Assembly: GCA_004335635.1 (NCBI GenBank)
Contig: QAXH01006364.1
Coordinates: 34,043-81,548, forward strand
Direction: 5' to 3'
Length of the DNA: 47,506 nucleotides
DNA from: Chloromonas sp. AAM2
Taxonomy: Eukaryota > Chlorophyta > Chlorophyceae > Chlamydomonadales > Chlamydomonadaceae
The notes below the pieces were generated by a model. It worked only from the letters and a program-made list of their open reading frames with translations. It searched no databases and was not told the DNA's origin. Of the stretch, positions 34,401-47,066 are shown piece by piece (positions within the stretch are counted from its first letter, which is position 1; each line of letters starts with the position of its first letter). The position numbers and the translations under genes were made by a program.

Positions 34401-34778
34401 TGCCCGATGCGTGCTGTGCCGCCCTATTATAATACGATCTTGTCAGAACGCAAAAGTTTCGTCGTTTTTGTCCGATGCAACTTGACTTTTCTTGGAAATC
34501 AACAACATGGGCCATTGGACAAAAAAGTGTATTATAAATATTCGTACAATTCAAAACGATGAAAGATGCCAGAAACAAATCACTGCGTTGGTCTCGCGAT
34601 TGGCGCATCAATCTTGTGTGACCTGTCAAGCATTGGCGAGTTGGAGGACCATCCAAGTGTGACTTCCTGTGATCATCTTTTGCGTGCGAAGGAAACCTGT
34701 CAATATTTTTGTGTCCTGATTGCCGTGTTCAGGGAGCAGCTGTTGCGAGAGATCTTTGAACAGTACGGCTCAGAGTGA
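31478..34778 (+). CDS. Orphan 214-aa protein (9 small exons)
   Basis: I do not recognise this family. Exons: 31478-31615, 31911-31973, 32064-32105 (tentative), 32320-32358, 32619-32639, 33000-33082, 33398-33433, 33828-34004, 34733-34778. Phases are consistent and the CDS is 645 nt with TGA. It starts MVIKWLRGWIDGMVHQVPSF at the first ATG after a TATA box. Middle exons give short charged segments (DDLPAVEVVDIHK, IHVADRT), then a Lys-rich part with PSIWEMIMK and YMKGRKDPNK. Exon 8 is Pro/Ala/Ser-rich and probably disordered. The last exon ends EQLLREIFEQYGSE. There is no signal peptide or membrane segment, so it is probably soluble. Exon 3 has a poor acceptor, but leaving it out keeps the frame. 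Exon 2 and exon 3 both end RLTNK before the donor. TGTAA is at 35468-35472. Confidence 0.6.
33450..33530 (+). repeat. Dispersed ~80-bp repeat, copy 2
   Basis: It begins GGGTAAGGTTGTGCCA and includes CTGATACGTATTCGATACC and CACGTGTTGGA, matching the minus-strand copy at 28276-28358 block by block. It lies in an intron of the 214-aa orphan gene, just after the exon ending at 33433. Confidence 0.6.
34169..34188. repeat. 20-nt perfect palindrome
   Basis: ACCTGGGTTCGAACCCAGGT equals its own reverse complement. It contains a TTCGAA core like a tRNA T-arm, but no acceptor, D-arm or anticodon arm can be built around it. It lies in the last intron of the 214-aa orphan gene. Confidence 0.6.
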
Positions 34779-37351
34779 GGCAAGCGCGGCTCGGTGTGGG
34801 TGTCGTTCTTGTCTTGCGCTTGAGGAAGGATCCGGTGTGGGGTCTACTCGAGCAGTACGGCTCAGGGTGAGATGACCGCTACGCGTGTAGCAGGAGTCGG
34901 TTTTGGTTTGCTTGGATCTGGGCAGAGAAGGTGCAAGACCTGCCACGGGAGACGGTTGGGCTGCAAATCGCCCTGACCGGTGCGCTTATTGCTTGCCATT
35001 CCGCGGCGGGTTTTAGGAGAATCATCATTGAGCAGAGGACGTGGCTAAGATCTGAATTTGTTGGGCGGCCGAGGCGAACACGCGGCAGGGTGGGGCGAAT
35101 CGCTCACGTGGAGCGCTCATTCGCGCTGGTTGGTTTGACGCAGGATGGGCATTCCTTGCCCGAATGCAGCAAGGGTCACGGGAGAGAATTATGATTCTTC
35201 AACGCTGCCACGTTTTTGACTGCGCTTTACTTGAAATTGTACTGAGATGGCCTTGCAAAGCCTTTTAAAAGAAAAGACTGTGCTGTGGTGATGTATCTGT
35301 CACAGGCCAGTCTTTGGTTTGGAGCTTGCCGACACGTGCAGGCCGCACAAGATATGTACAGTAGGCTTGGAATCATGCTTAGTGTACAGTGCTGCTCACA
35401 ATGCCGGCTGAGTGCAGTCGTCTGTGGGCATCTGTTTTGTCCACCTGTTCTGTTTCTTGCGAACTTCTGTAATTAGGGCAGCCAGAACTGAATACTACTT
35501 GCTGTGCACAGTTGAGCGCCTGGTTCAACGACTTGTTGATGGCCAGTACTTGCAACGATGAACTGGTCCCTACGTCAATTGTTTACTGAACAGCATAGTG
35601 GCGATTAGTTGTAAATGGCGTTTTTCACGTGATACCTTACAAGAGATGTATGCGTCACGAGTCTTAAGATTGCAGCCACACGCATGAGCTTCTGTCTGAT
35701 GGCATTAACTGGCGCACAGCAGAACTAACGCAAGCTCATAAGGCTAACCATAACTGGGACGAGGTGAGCATTATGCCTGGTCAAGGAAAGAGAACAGCCC
35801 ATTCTGTAGATAGCTCCAAACCACACTGTAAGTGTGACACCGCACACAAGGCAGTAGGCACAGGCATATCAATAGCTATGCAAGTGCTACCAAAGAATCA
35901 GACGAGCGGGCCATTATTCATCCGGTCAGGAAACCATTCTACGCCCTGTTCTACTCCAGGCCATTCTATTGCGATGTCATTCAAACGGCAGGCCGTAGCA
36001 ACTGGCCAAACGTCAGGCAACTGCAATGTGGATGGCCATGTCAGAACCGCAAACTCAGCAAAACCATACCGAAACCACTTCGACATCATGAACACGCAAT
36101 TCAGAATTAGAAGACCGGAAATACGTCCTGCATGCCGGTGAAATCCCAGATCACGGCAGTTTTGAAGCTTGAAACGCTGGTATGTGAATTCACAGACTGG
36201 GTCACAGATTCAAACGGCCCAAACTAGCCAGAAAGTCCAGGGCCTGTCAAGACAAGGGATACCGTAGCTTCCCAGCATGCTATCTGAAACCTGAGCAGGT
36301 CTAATTTCAACACAAGAGAGCCAAGCACACGTTGTTCAAGCTACATGTGCATGGCCCGCGTGTCAACAGCTGCGAAAATCACTCCAACTCTGTCGACCAT
36401 CACCCTTCAATAAACAATTATTATTGAATATGTGCCTAGGACACAAGCGGCATGAACCCCTCCTTCGCCGTTGCCGCTACTATTCAGTTCCTATGTGGGC
36501 TAAGCCTGCGAACCAGGCTTTCAGGACATGGACGGATGTCAACATGGTACTGATTGACCTCGCCGATGTCAACAATCACTGAAGACTCGATTCGTCTGAA
36601 CTCGATTCGCAGAAAGAGACAGTACAGCCATGGGATACGCAAGAGCAAACAGTGCTGAAGAGCGGCAGCTTCTGCTGTGAGTTTCCAAAGCAGTTAGGCA
36701 TGCACCAATTCAAACAAAATACCAACAACGGGAAGCAGGGCGTTCTAAAACAGAGGTCCAAAACCACCTCTTATCTAATCAAGTCCAAAGACAAGGAGAC
36801 GCGATCTGTTCACAATGCATCACCGCATTCCGCCTGCTCAAGTTCACAAAACGAACAAAGGTGCATTCATTACGATTGTCAGAACAAGCTGAAGTCTATG
36901 TTAACAAAATAGCAACGTACGGCTCCTGCAGTCTGTATGCATCTCACCTACCCTGCCATCTGGACCTGCCTTCAGCAGAGACTTGCAAACGCTGTTATTT
37001 TGTGCTCAGGTTTGGTCACTGTACGAAACAAGCTGAACGAAGTGCAGCGCTGCTTGGCACAAGGCGGACGCAGGGCGGAGCAGCAATGTGTTGCAGACAC
37101 TGGCGTACCGCAAACAGCCGGCAGCACCTTGAACCGTTAGCCAGCCCATGCATATACCCTACGCAATCTACACCATCGCGTGTGGAAGTGCTCGCTCTGT
37201 CAGTTAACAACCACTTCCTGCCTGTGGCCAGACCCTTGCCTGACACCTCTTCACTTACACTTTTGTTTTGCGACCGTAAGTGGTCAAGGGTAAGGAACAA
37301 GACCTTATTCGATGATCTGTCCATGATCACTGTGGGCCGATGATATCAGTA
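34779..37351. other. Convergent intergenic region
   Basis: 2.6 kb between the stop of the 214-aa orphan gene (+) and the stop of the exchanger (-). Open frames of 60-125 codons exist, but none has an ATG in good context with splice-linked partners or a recognisable family. A short copy of the terminal exon of the upstream gene (CAGTACGGCTCAG) recurs at about 34854. TGTAA signals are at 35468-35472 (+) and 37255-37259 (-). Confidence 0.45.
37255..37259 (-). terminator. TGTAA poly(A) signal of the exchanger gene
   Basis: TGTAA on the minus strand, 93 nt past the TAG at 37352. Confidence 0.55.
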
Positions 37352-40300
37352 CTAGGAGATCTCGTGTACACTGTCACGGTAGAGCACAGACAGCACGGTG
37401 GCGCCCACAAAGAACACCTGCGGGCAGAGCAAGTGCACCGCATTGGCAAACAGGCACCTGTGCCAGCCCAGTGATCTGCAGCTCTGCACATGTGGGGGCC
37501 TCTCTTCAACATGGCGTTGCCAAACAGGCACTGCCCGCACATATCACACCTCTTGTGCCAGCCCTGCATATTCGTGGGTCTGCTGTTCCTGCATCTACAC
37601 ACACATAAGGCAAGCGCTGGAATTGTACTCCTTCACGTCTCCTTGAACCTCTCAACTGGCACTCACCGCATATGAGCCGCGCGCAAACCACACGACGGTT
37701 TTAGCGGGGACTGCATGGCAAACCAGGCACGACAGGGCATTCATCCGAATAGGAGCTCATCAGCCTAGAGACGGGCTGTGTCAAGGTTGACATGGTATAT
37801 CATGCCTGACTGGGGGGGCGGGCGGGAGGTCGCCAGGAGGGCAGTGTTGTCATGCCGTCTCAGGCCAAGTGTGACAGACAGACATGGCGTCACAGATGGG
37901 GACTGGATGCGGACCAAACAAGTGCCCTGGCAAAATCAGAACACATTCTGCTGCAAAGTGCAAGGGGCTACGGGCTTGGCTATCGGCTTCAACACACAAG
38001 ATAGTCACAGAGTTGATACAGATCAATTGTGTGGCCTGGCAGAGCTGCTCGTAATCCAATGTAATGACTGGCTTGCGCACAAGAGAATCCTGAGGAAAGG
38101 CATGGATCCTGGCTTGAGCACGCGGGGTGGGCACTCACAGGTCCAGTTGTTACGCACAGCTATCAGGCAGATAGTCGTGTCGTACGTCTGCAAACAAACA
38201 AAACAGCGGGACACAAGCTGAAAAGATTGACTAATTGAAACCCGGAACTGGCTAGGTCTGTTGCCTGCAGCATAACCGGGAGATATAGCTCTGAAGCAGT
38301 AAAGCACACGCAATGTGCTCATGAAGTTGACAGCAGTGATGGTGATTTAGATCAACCCTACTCTGGGCCGAGTACACACATTCTGAGTTCCTGTCTTGCT
38401 ATCGCGCCACAGAGAAGAACTTGCTGATAACAGATTCGAATGTGCTCAGGTCTGCAAGGTCGTGGGCATTCAATAATTAAGGTGGGACGCTCTGGACACC
38501 CTCGGTGAGTCTTGCCACTCACAATGAGGACAGCGAAGCCCAGCGCAATCTCTGGTGGCAAGGTGAACTTGATGTCGCCGCTCGTGATCTTGTGCAGGTT
38601 CTTTTGCAGCAGCAGCAGGAAGCCCAGGCCGGAGGAAATCAGGATGTTGGTGATGTGAGCTGCGCAGCAGACAAGTGGGGTTTAGGGTTAGCGTCGACAG
38701 AATTAGCCAAGGGCTGGGCACAGCCATGATCAGCCAAGCACCTGGCTTGGATCGCCGTCCTCTGGATGGCTAGCAAAAACGGACAGCCGTGCTTTGCTGT
38801 GTACTTCATAACCTTTCTACATAGGCACACCTTACTCGTGGCTCAGCCTGTGCGCATTTCTTTGGGCAGCACTGGGACCTGCCTGTAACAAATGCAGCAT
38901 TCATTTACGCTATTCTATTGAGCCGCGGTGTAGTTCAACTAGAGCCTGCCTACCCACTCCACCATTCTCGACGCACCTGCAAACACAGCTGTCAGAGCCA
39001 TGACTGGCAGTCCTCTTCGGGCCATGGCTAGGTTGTTGGCGTAGTCCCCCATGGAGTTGCCCCATGCAAGAAACGTCATTCCCATGAGGGAGATAGGGAT
39101 CTGAAGGGCCTGTGAAACCAATGTAATGGCGCCCACCTGCAGCACATGCATGCGACGCAGTTTGGCCTTGAAGGGGTTAGGATTCAACTGCAGTGTGTGC
39201 CAATCTGCACGTCAGATCTGTCGAGTTTTTTGACCTGGAAGGAGGTCAGACAGGTACGTGCACAGATCCGTTACCTGCGCTGACTTGAATCTTACCTGTT
39301 CTTACCTGCTCACATCTAGCCTGATCTGCTCTTAAGCCCTGTTGGCTTGCTATGGTTGTTTAGTTTTGCGTAATGATGCAAGGATGCAAAAGAAAAGAAA
39401 CGTAATGATGTAATTATGCTATGAAAGAGTGCAAGTCAACACTCCCATCTCCTGCTTACCAGTTCATTGGCGATGAACGCAATCCATAGCGCAGCAATAC
39501 AGAAACCGACAGTACAGTACGCAACCGTACAGACGTCCACCGTACCCCTGCATTGGACCGAGCAGGCAAGGTCAACACATCTGCCTGGCTCAGCGCGTGC
39601 AGGCAGCACTGCAGCCAGTCATGCTGCAGGCAAAACCGCTTTGTAACATGCCAAGGTGGCTATGGGTGAAAACAAACGGGACTTCTCCAAACCGCACCAA
39701 GTCGCGAGCAGGTGCTGCCTAGCCAACTGTACTTAGATCTGTATGATGCAGGGCTCCTAGGCTACCAGTGCACACATTCCCACAGTGCTGTGATGCGACA
39801 GCAAAGATGACTCACTTTCGGCCCAGTGTAATGTTGGGAAGCTGCCAGGGGCTGGGGCTCTTGCGCATGAGCAGCAGCGTCAGCACCATCATACCGGCAC
39901 CAATGCCGAGGGCGACACCGAGGGAGACCCATGAGTAGAACTGCACACACCAGTACCACAGCACTCTGTCAGAGCAATAAGGTGCTCAGAGGTACCCAAG
40001 TTGAAAATTCTCGAAAGGCTTGCAACCCCTGCATAGTGGTTATGTGACTATTGCAACACGGTAGAGCATACAACGTGGTCAAGAGGTACCCACTCCTTAA
40101 TATGGTCGTTGTCTGTACACTTGGCTCCCTGCATCTAGGCACGGTTGTTGCGTGACTGCTGCAGCATGGTAGAGCCGACATAAGTGCATGGATGGGCCTC
40201 ACTCAGGCTGCCATGGGTGGGGTAGAAGAGTCAAGTGACTGGGCGCCACGTGCCATGCGTGTGTGCCATGCGTATGTGCCATGCGTGTGTGCCATGCGTA

Positions 40301-43300
40301 TGTGCCATGCATATGTGCCATACGTATGTGCCATGCGTACCTACATGCATGCTTTGCCCTGACTCCCACACAGCGTCCTACTGTGCTAGCTGAAAGAGAA
40401 GTACCATGCTGCAACTGCGAACTTCTTGCGCGCCAGACCGCGTCCCAGCACACGCACATGCATGCGTGCACGTACCTGTGCATAGCCAATGAACGCCAGT
40501 GGCGTGAAGAAGACTGATATGAGGAACCACACGGGGTTGTAGGCCTCCCCCTCCAGGACGGGTGTGCTGCCCCGCATGCAAGCGTACACGGGCGAGCAGA
40601 TGGTGAAGGCAGTACACCTGGGCACGGGCAAAACAGGCAAAAACAGTAACTCTGATGAGTTCTGCCCTAAACTCACGACAAAACAACACTAAGATGATTA
40701 AATGAACACCTCTCAATATCGCTGCACATCACACACTTAAATGAATCCCAACGACCAGATTTGTTGAGCAAGGCCAGTCTGAATTCATGCACAGCCGTTC
40801 TAGAGTGTGCTGCATTCTTCTCATACACGGACCAGTCAACAGCTGCCTTCAAGTATGAGAAACCGCACACGTTAGGTGCATGGGCCGCATGGGCCTGCCT
40901 CGCTACGCTCTCCGCACAAGCGCACCTCAAAGCGCTTTGCCATCTCGGCCCTTCCATCCATTGCTCCACGTTGCCGCATGTCAGCTGCTCGGCCACCTAC
41001 ACAGAGCATGGGACAGTGCAACGCATGTGTACACACGCCCCAGCTATACAACACGCATTGCATGCGTGTGCGTGCATGTTATGCGTTTGTTTGTTTGTTT
41101 GTGTGTTTGTGTGTGTTGACATCAGCGACGTCCCACAAGAGGAACAGACGACGGGGTACATATCAACCACGATTTGAGCAAGATGCATGTATCGCTTGGC
41201 CGTGCATGTGTGTGTGCGTGCGTGCGTCTGTGTGTGTGTGTGTGTGTACGCGTGCTGTGTCATCTTGCTCACTGCAGACAGTGAGAGTGCCGCTACATGT
41301 ACATGTTTGTGTGTGCGTACAGTAAGAGGATCACTGGCACAGTATGGGAACAGAGGGCGGTTGATTTGGACTCCAACCCGGCCTGTCCACCCTGGTTCAA
41401 GTCTCTCCCTTGCGATGACACTCACTGTTAGCCATGTGGTGAATACAATGTTTGGCACCGCCTCCTCATCTTTATCATCCCTGCTTTCCCCCGAGCTCGG
41501 CTCAACAAAGCGCACATCGAGGGAGGAGTCGCGGAAGATGGCCGACCCGGAGAGGCTGCCGTGCGCATGGGCCGAGGGGGAGTTGTCGAGAGAGTAAAGG
41601 GCATTGGAGTTGCCTGCGAAAGGCAGTATTAACAGCAGTTACGAGTTAGAATTCGTTTAGACAGAATGGCTGTGTCTAAACTACTTATGCATATCACAAA
41701 AAAAGACGAAACTTTGGCAGTCTGCTGCTCGATTCATGGCATGCACCTCAGACAGTCTTTGACCAAGCAGACACATGCTCTGGCAGCCATCGTGTGTTGT
41801 TGGCACGGTACAGATCAGTAAAAATGACGACACAATTTAAACAGGACAATACAGATTGTGGAATGATTCAGATGTGTACGTAAAAAATGTGTTTCATCCA
41901 TTCCTTGAGCAAGCAAAACGTGTTTGACAGTTCCTTCAACACCTGCATTGAAACACCTTAAAACAATTCAGGCATTTTGTACCCCTATACAGAGCCGAGC
42001 AGTCACAAGACCGAGGGCTGCCACTGCTCTGACAGCCCTGAGTTGGTCATGTGTTGCTGCGACTCACGGAAGGGCGTGTCTCCGGGCAGGGACGTGCGAG
42101 GCACTGCCCCGCTTGACCAGCGGGTCAGGGCAGACGCCCAGGACGTGCGCGCCTGCAGGAAAACCATACACACATAAGCCATAAGCTAGAAATAACTCGC
42201 ACGTGAACCATGTGCATGGAAATCACGTGCCGGTAAACCGTTTGAATGGAAATCATGTGCACGGACATCACGTGCACATCAGCCACATGCATACTTAGGC
42301 AGCGTGCAACCCTCTAAATCACGTGCTTGAATACAACAATGAGTGATAAAGAGTCGCAGGCATGCACGCTTGCGTTCCTCAAACCCTAGTTGGGGCGTTG
42401 ACTAGCTGCGCATGCGTGTGAATGATGTGCTGCCTGTGCAACCCACCACTGAAGCGAATGCCGTGCTGGGTGGCCCGGGCTGGTATGGCCCGGCCAGGCT
42501 CTGGTGCGAGTCCCCGCCGGTGGAGCCCGCCACCCCCGGGCGGCCGACCAGGGAACGCTTCTGAAGCACATGCCTGGAGCGCAGTGGGACGGGGATTCAA
42601 TGTGAGTACTAATGTGAATGGGCCACACGAGCTGGAGTGCAAGTGCAAGTGGAGTTTGTGATTGCATGGGCACTGTGAGATGCGCAGTGAGCTGTATGGA
42701 AGGGAACCCGCATGAAGGTGCCAGCAGACAAGGAAGGGAGGGGTGGGGTAGTAAACCGTTGAGCGTTGCCTCAGCATATGCTTGCTGTGTGGCAGTGGGT
42801 CCTTGCTCCTCCTGTAGCAGCGGTCTCTTACCTGGCGCCTTTCTCAGCCAAGCTGATGCGACCAAACGGCCCTGGTGAAGTAGATTCCAGCTGCAAATCA
42901 ACATGCAGCAAAGCAAAACTGTGGTCATTCTGGTTCTTACATGGAGTTCCGTCCGGGGCAGGACTGCTCAGCGGGGGCAGGGGCAGGAGGGGAAGCAATC
43001 AGCAAAAAGTTGTGACTAGCTAAGTCTCAACATTAGTTCAAACTTAGACATCAGCCCGCATAGGAGCCCACCTGTGAATGCGACTCAGGGGGGTCACTGT
43101 TCACGTCGTCCCTGGTACTCATATGTGGCTGGTTGGTCGTGCGGTGTCACCGATTAAACCAAGCTAAGCTATTAAATGGAAGCATTAGATGATGAGTGGA
43201 TGATGGCTCACCCCTGCCTCATAGTCATAGCGTCCAGATGGCGATGTGGGCATGGAGCGCGAGTTGAACTGGCCCGGTGCATGGCGAGGACTGGTCAGGC

Positions 43301-46300
43301 TGTCGCGCCGCAGGGAGCCGGGGGGCACCATGCCTTGTAAAGAGTGCTTGCGCACCAGCGCCGGACTGCGCACCAAGCGCGCCTGCAACCAGCACACGTG
43401 CACATTCTAGAATGTATGCGGCGCACGTCGCATGTGATCAATGACTCAGTGATGACACTGTAAGAGACGCTCTTACTGAAGTAATGACACTCTAAAGGGT
43501 GCTCATACTGAAGTCATGACACTGTAAGGGACGCTCTTACTGACGTAATGACACTGTAAGGGAGCATTTTAATGAACTCAAACGTAAGTTGTGATGCATG
43601 TGTTGCCAGAGCTGAAACTGCGGCGCCGCACAACACTTTGACCAGTGCTTGTCGAGAGCACTGAAGCACACACCAGTTAACAACGAACAAGCACGGAGAA
43701 CATACAAAGGTCCTTCAAGGTTAAGAACGATAGCACTTGATGATACACTGAGCACAACGAACACTTACGCTTATTCGCCCTTACACATTGCTACAATGTA
43801 GCCTGCGATGAAGTTCTGTGCGACACATGTGTTAGGCCGATCAACAAATCTCTCCCACCTGTCTGTTTTCAAACCTCAGCTCCTCCAGCCTGTCGGCCCC
43901 CACGGGCTGTGAGGCAATATCGGCCAGCGCCAGGTACCTGTACACCTTGCGGTCCAGGATCACCGGCCGGGGCGTGGGCGCCACCTACAGGCACAGCAAC
44001 CCACGTGAGGGAACGGCATGCAACCAACAAATAGCGGGCACGCTTCTTCACACCACAGGATGGGAAAAACACAGAGTTTCAGGCCTTTTCAGGCTCGGTG
44101 ACAAGCTGTTTAAGCCATCATCATGACGAGATGGTCAGCAAGCCTATGCCACGCTCGACCAACTTGCCAACAGGCAGGCTTGCTTCGCACAAGAGCACGC
44201 TTCTGCACCTTTGAATTGGCAGTGATGGTGGAGGCTGCCTCTCGATGAAAAGTACATGAGCTCCTTACCTGACCCAACGCTTTGCCCTTCCACACCCTGG
44301 AAATACTGGTTGAGATTGGCTTGAAGTTAGGGGTGAATTAGGGTTCTGCAGCCTGGCAGTAATGGTTGAGGATGGTAAGACAGACCCTTGTCCTGATCCA
44401 ACGCTTAAAGAAACTGTAATCTAATTCACACTTGATTCTTCTTTACATTTGCTGTTTCGTCCCTCTGCCTGACCCAAGGCTTTGGCAACTCACTGCAGGC
44501 GCTGGTCGCTGAGCCTCTTCATCATCCGCCTCACTCCGGGCCGGACTGGGCGAGGCCCCGTTAACTGCGCTGCCCGGTGCGGTCACAACCTTACGTATCG
44601 CCCAATCCGGCATGCCACCACTCGGCCCCCGCCACAAGTGGCCCCCGCCTTCAAGCGTCCCCGCGCCCGCCGGCGGGGATCCGCCCAAGGGACTCATCGC
44701 GCCCTCCGTTCCGGGTGCCGTCCCCGTTCCCGCGCCCTGCGCCCCGTTCGCCAAATCCGCATCTCCCGCCCACGAGCTCCTGTCGTAGCCTAGCCCCACA
44801 GGCGGTAGAGGCGCGCTGCCTTTGCGGGCGGTGCGGCTGAGTGCCTTGGAAACCGCATTTAGTGTGAAGTTGGTGCCATAGTAGGCAGAGGGGTGGTTGG
44901 ACCCACGGGAGGGCGCGAGGGTGGTGGGGCTGTCCCGGCACAGTTCCCCACCGTCAGGACCTTCCGCTTCCTCATCGCCCTCAGGCGTAAGCTCAAGCGC
45001 GACCTCGCCTGCATTGCAACACAGGGAGAGAGCGGGTAGTGGGAATGCACATGGAAAACACGAATCCGCAGACGATACAAGAAAGCAAGCGGCCAATGCT
45101 ACACCACCACCGCCTGTTGCTAGCACTATATGGTGGCGATGGACAGGAAACCCCGGGAATACAACGCCCAGAACTCAGGCTGGAGAGTGTCACAGGTAGC
45201 CAACGCAGGGCGGGAAGGACAGACCATTTGTGAGGCGACTCAGGCAACGCATTCAAAACACAGGCACAGAAAATGGTGGGACAGGCCCTATAAGCCTGCC
45301 TTTCAGTGCTCTTGTGGTCACAACATCACTGGTGACGTCAGCGCTCGCCTACCTTTGGCTGCTATTCCTATCTCATTGCTGTTTTGTGTCGCTGGAGGTA
45401 TCAGCGCAGCGGGTCTGTCAGCTGATCTGCCTGTATGATCTGCCTGTATGGCGCTTATGATGACTCTTGCCCCATGAAACTCGCCCAACGATAAACTTGA
45501 TGATGTCAAATCTTGCCCCATGCGCTTGCATGACGCCCACCACTCACCGACGCTATCAGCAGTCGTCCTGCGGTTGAAAGTGGACCCCCCAATCGGCTCC
45601 TCCTCGATGACTGACAGGGAGGCCAGCGTCTCCCCCGACCCGCCACGCGGGAGCCTGTCATCTTCATTTTCATCGCCGTCATCAGCCCCATGCCGGTCGT
45701 CGTGCTCGGCATGGTAGCGGTCGGAGTGGTCCCTGTGGCGCCGGCGTCTGCGGCCGCCTGGGCTGCCGTCCTGTTCTCCTTCCTCGTCTTCTAGCTCGGC
45801 CATGATACGCTCTGCCTGCCTGTGGAACAGAGGTCAGAGAGTGCTGTTCAGGCGAGGTCGCAAACACTGCAGGCTTGCATGGCGCACAGTCATGTCCTGG
45901 GCACAGGCGCCCCATTGTGCTGGCAGACGGAGATTGCAGCTATTGGTGTATGAAGGTCATGCAATGTCTTCCATGCCATGCCAAGGCTTCATGGTAAGCA
46001 ACACGAACGTTGTAGATATGAAGGTATGCTACCAGTCTGGAAGGAGTGTGTGACCGAGGTGAAGTGGCCTGGTGGCGAGGTCAAACAATGCATAAACGTG
46101 GTCGCCGATCGACCAGCAAGCCCCAGCCAGATTGCAACCGGACGCGGTGCTGGGATGAAGAAAGCAATGACTCATCATCAGCATAACATGGCAGCCGCCT
46201 CCTGGCCCAGAGCATCGCTTTGAGCACAGAAACAAATGCCCTAAGACACAACCAACGTTAATTATCCTCAACCAACCACTGACCTTCGGTTGAGCGAGAT

Positions 46301-47066
46301 CTTGACCCGCTCCCACGACCAGGGGACCTGCACCAGCGGACGGCCCGAGGTGGTGCGGCTGCCGTTGGGGTCCTCGATGGGAGCGGGAGCGGGGCCTGCG
46401 GGGGCGGGCAACCAGGGCAGCAGATGCGTTCAAAACACACTGGCAGCAAGCGGTGAGACTGGGACAGGCTGCAGACCAGCAGTGCATGGCTTGTAGATTG
46501 CAAGGCGGCATACAGGCACATGGCTTGTGACTTGCAACAGTGACAGGTGTCTCGCAGCAAAGTTGTGAAAGCAACTGTGTACTGGCTGTGCTGAACGACA
46601 CAGGGAATAAGTTGGGGTGGACTCTTAACACGCGGGGTGGACTCTTAAATGGGGTGGACTCTTAAATGGCGTTACTGGCCTTACACCATGAAGTCTTGTG
46701 GTTGGCACCTTCATGTTAAGGAGTTTGGCGGCGTTCCTTCACGTCCGACCCACCTTCGTCGCCTGATATACTGATACTAAAGAGAGAGAAAAGTGGGTAA
46801 ATTTGGGACAAAAGCTGGTGAATCAATGACTCGTCCAAACGTTCAACTAACGCCCAAAAATCCGACGTTGTTGTGAGAAATTAATTTACCGGCCCACCTT
46901 CGTCGCCTGTCCCGCTGCTTCCCGTCTTGGCGCTGAGAGAAGCCATGACGGCCTTCCAGCTGCCCCGGCCCCGCCTGGCAATGCTGTTCAACTGATCATC
47001 AAACACAACGGAAAGCACAAAGGCCACGTACATCAGCAGGGCCAGGACGCAGTAGCCCAGGCTGAT
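37352..47066 (-). CDS. CCX/NCLX-type Na+/Ca2+ (cation/Ca2+) exchanger, C-terminal 889 aa (18 exons, 5' end off the window)
   Basis: Exons: 47066-46898, 46395-46284, 45819-45548, 45008-44494, 43984-43859, 43382-43212, 43128-43072, 42890-42832, 42573-42447, 42152-42068, 41613-41426, 40996-40926, 40617-40476, 39940-39816, 39547-39460, 39136-38977, 38659-38523, 37417-37352. All phases agree; 2670 nt. The first exon holds a transmembrane segment (SLGYCVLALLMYVAFVLSVV), equivalent to the last helix before the cytosolic loop. The loop then spans ~590 residues, Pro/Ser/Gly-rich, with a tract RRRRRHRDHSDRYHAEHDD. Helices resume after WQSALRCTAFTICSPVY. The alpha-2 repeat is MGMTFLAWGNSMGDYANNLA with MARRGLPVMALTAVFAG and ITNILISSG. 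GNSxGD is the ion-coordinating signature of the family. The alpha-1 repeat must lie to the right. The role is cation/Ca2+ antiport across an internal or plasma membrane. Ion preference cannot be read from the sequence. Confidence 0.9.
40251..40342. repeat. 13-bp tandem repeat in an exchanger intron
   Basis: About seven copies of TGTGCCATGCGTA, some with CGTG or CATA variants, in the intron between exons 40617-40476 and 39940-39816. Confidence 0.8.
41085..41250. repeat. TG-rich simple repeats in an exchanger intron
   Basis: A TTTG/TGTG tract at about 41088-41118 and a (TG)n tract with CGTG interruptions at about 41207-41250 lie in the intron between exons 41613-41426 and 40996-40926. Confidence 0.8.
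43452..43566. repeat. 32-bp minisatellite, ~3.6 copies, in an exchanger intron
   Basis: Units start ATGACACTGTAAG (or ATGACACTCTAAAG) every 32 bp and contain the CTCTTACTGA motif. The array lies in the intron between exons 43984-43859 and 43382-43212. Confidence 0.85.
46614..46665. repeat. Short GGGGTGGACTCTTAA repeat, 3 copies
   Basis: GGGGTGGACTCTTAA occurs at about 46614, 46634 and 46651, spaced 17-20 bp, in the first visible intron of the exchanger gene. Confidence 0.75.
46749..46765 (-). other. Exact copy of an exon end plus splice donor inside an intron
   Basis: CAGGCGACGAAGGTGGG (minus strand) is identical to 46909-46893, which is the last 12 nt of exchanger exon 47066-46898 and its donor. 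The intron copy is preceded by a long pyrimidine tract ending in TTTAG and two further AGs, so a 9-nt, phase-compatible micro-exon (GCGACGAAG) is possible. Confidence 0.4.

Noticed and set aside
35764..36141. 125-codon plus-strand ORF in the convergent intergenic region
   Set aside because: No splice partners, no family, low-complexity composition; kept only as an unsupported open frame.
40673..40996. 108-codon minus-strand ORF as a separate gene
   Set aside because: Only its first 71 nt are used, as an exchanger exon (40996-40926) with matching phases; the rest is intron.
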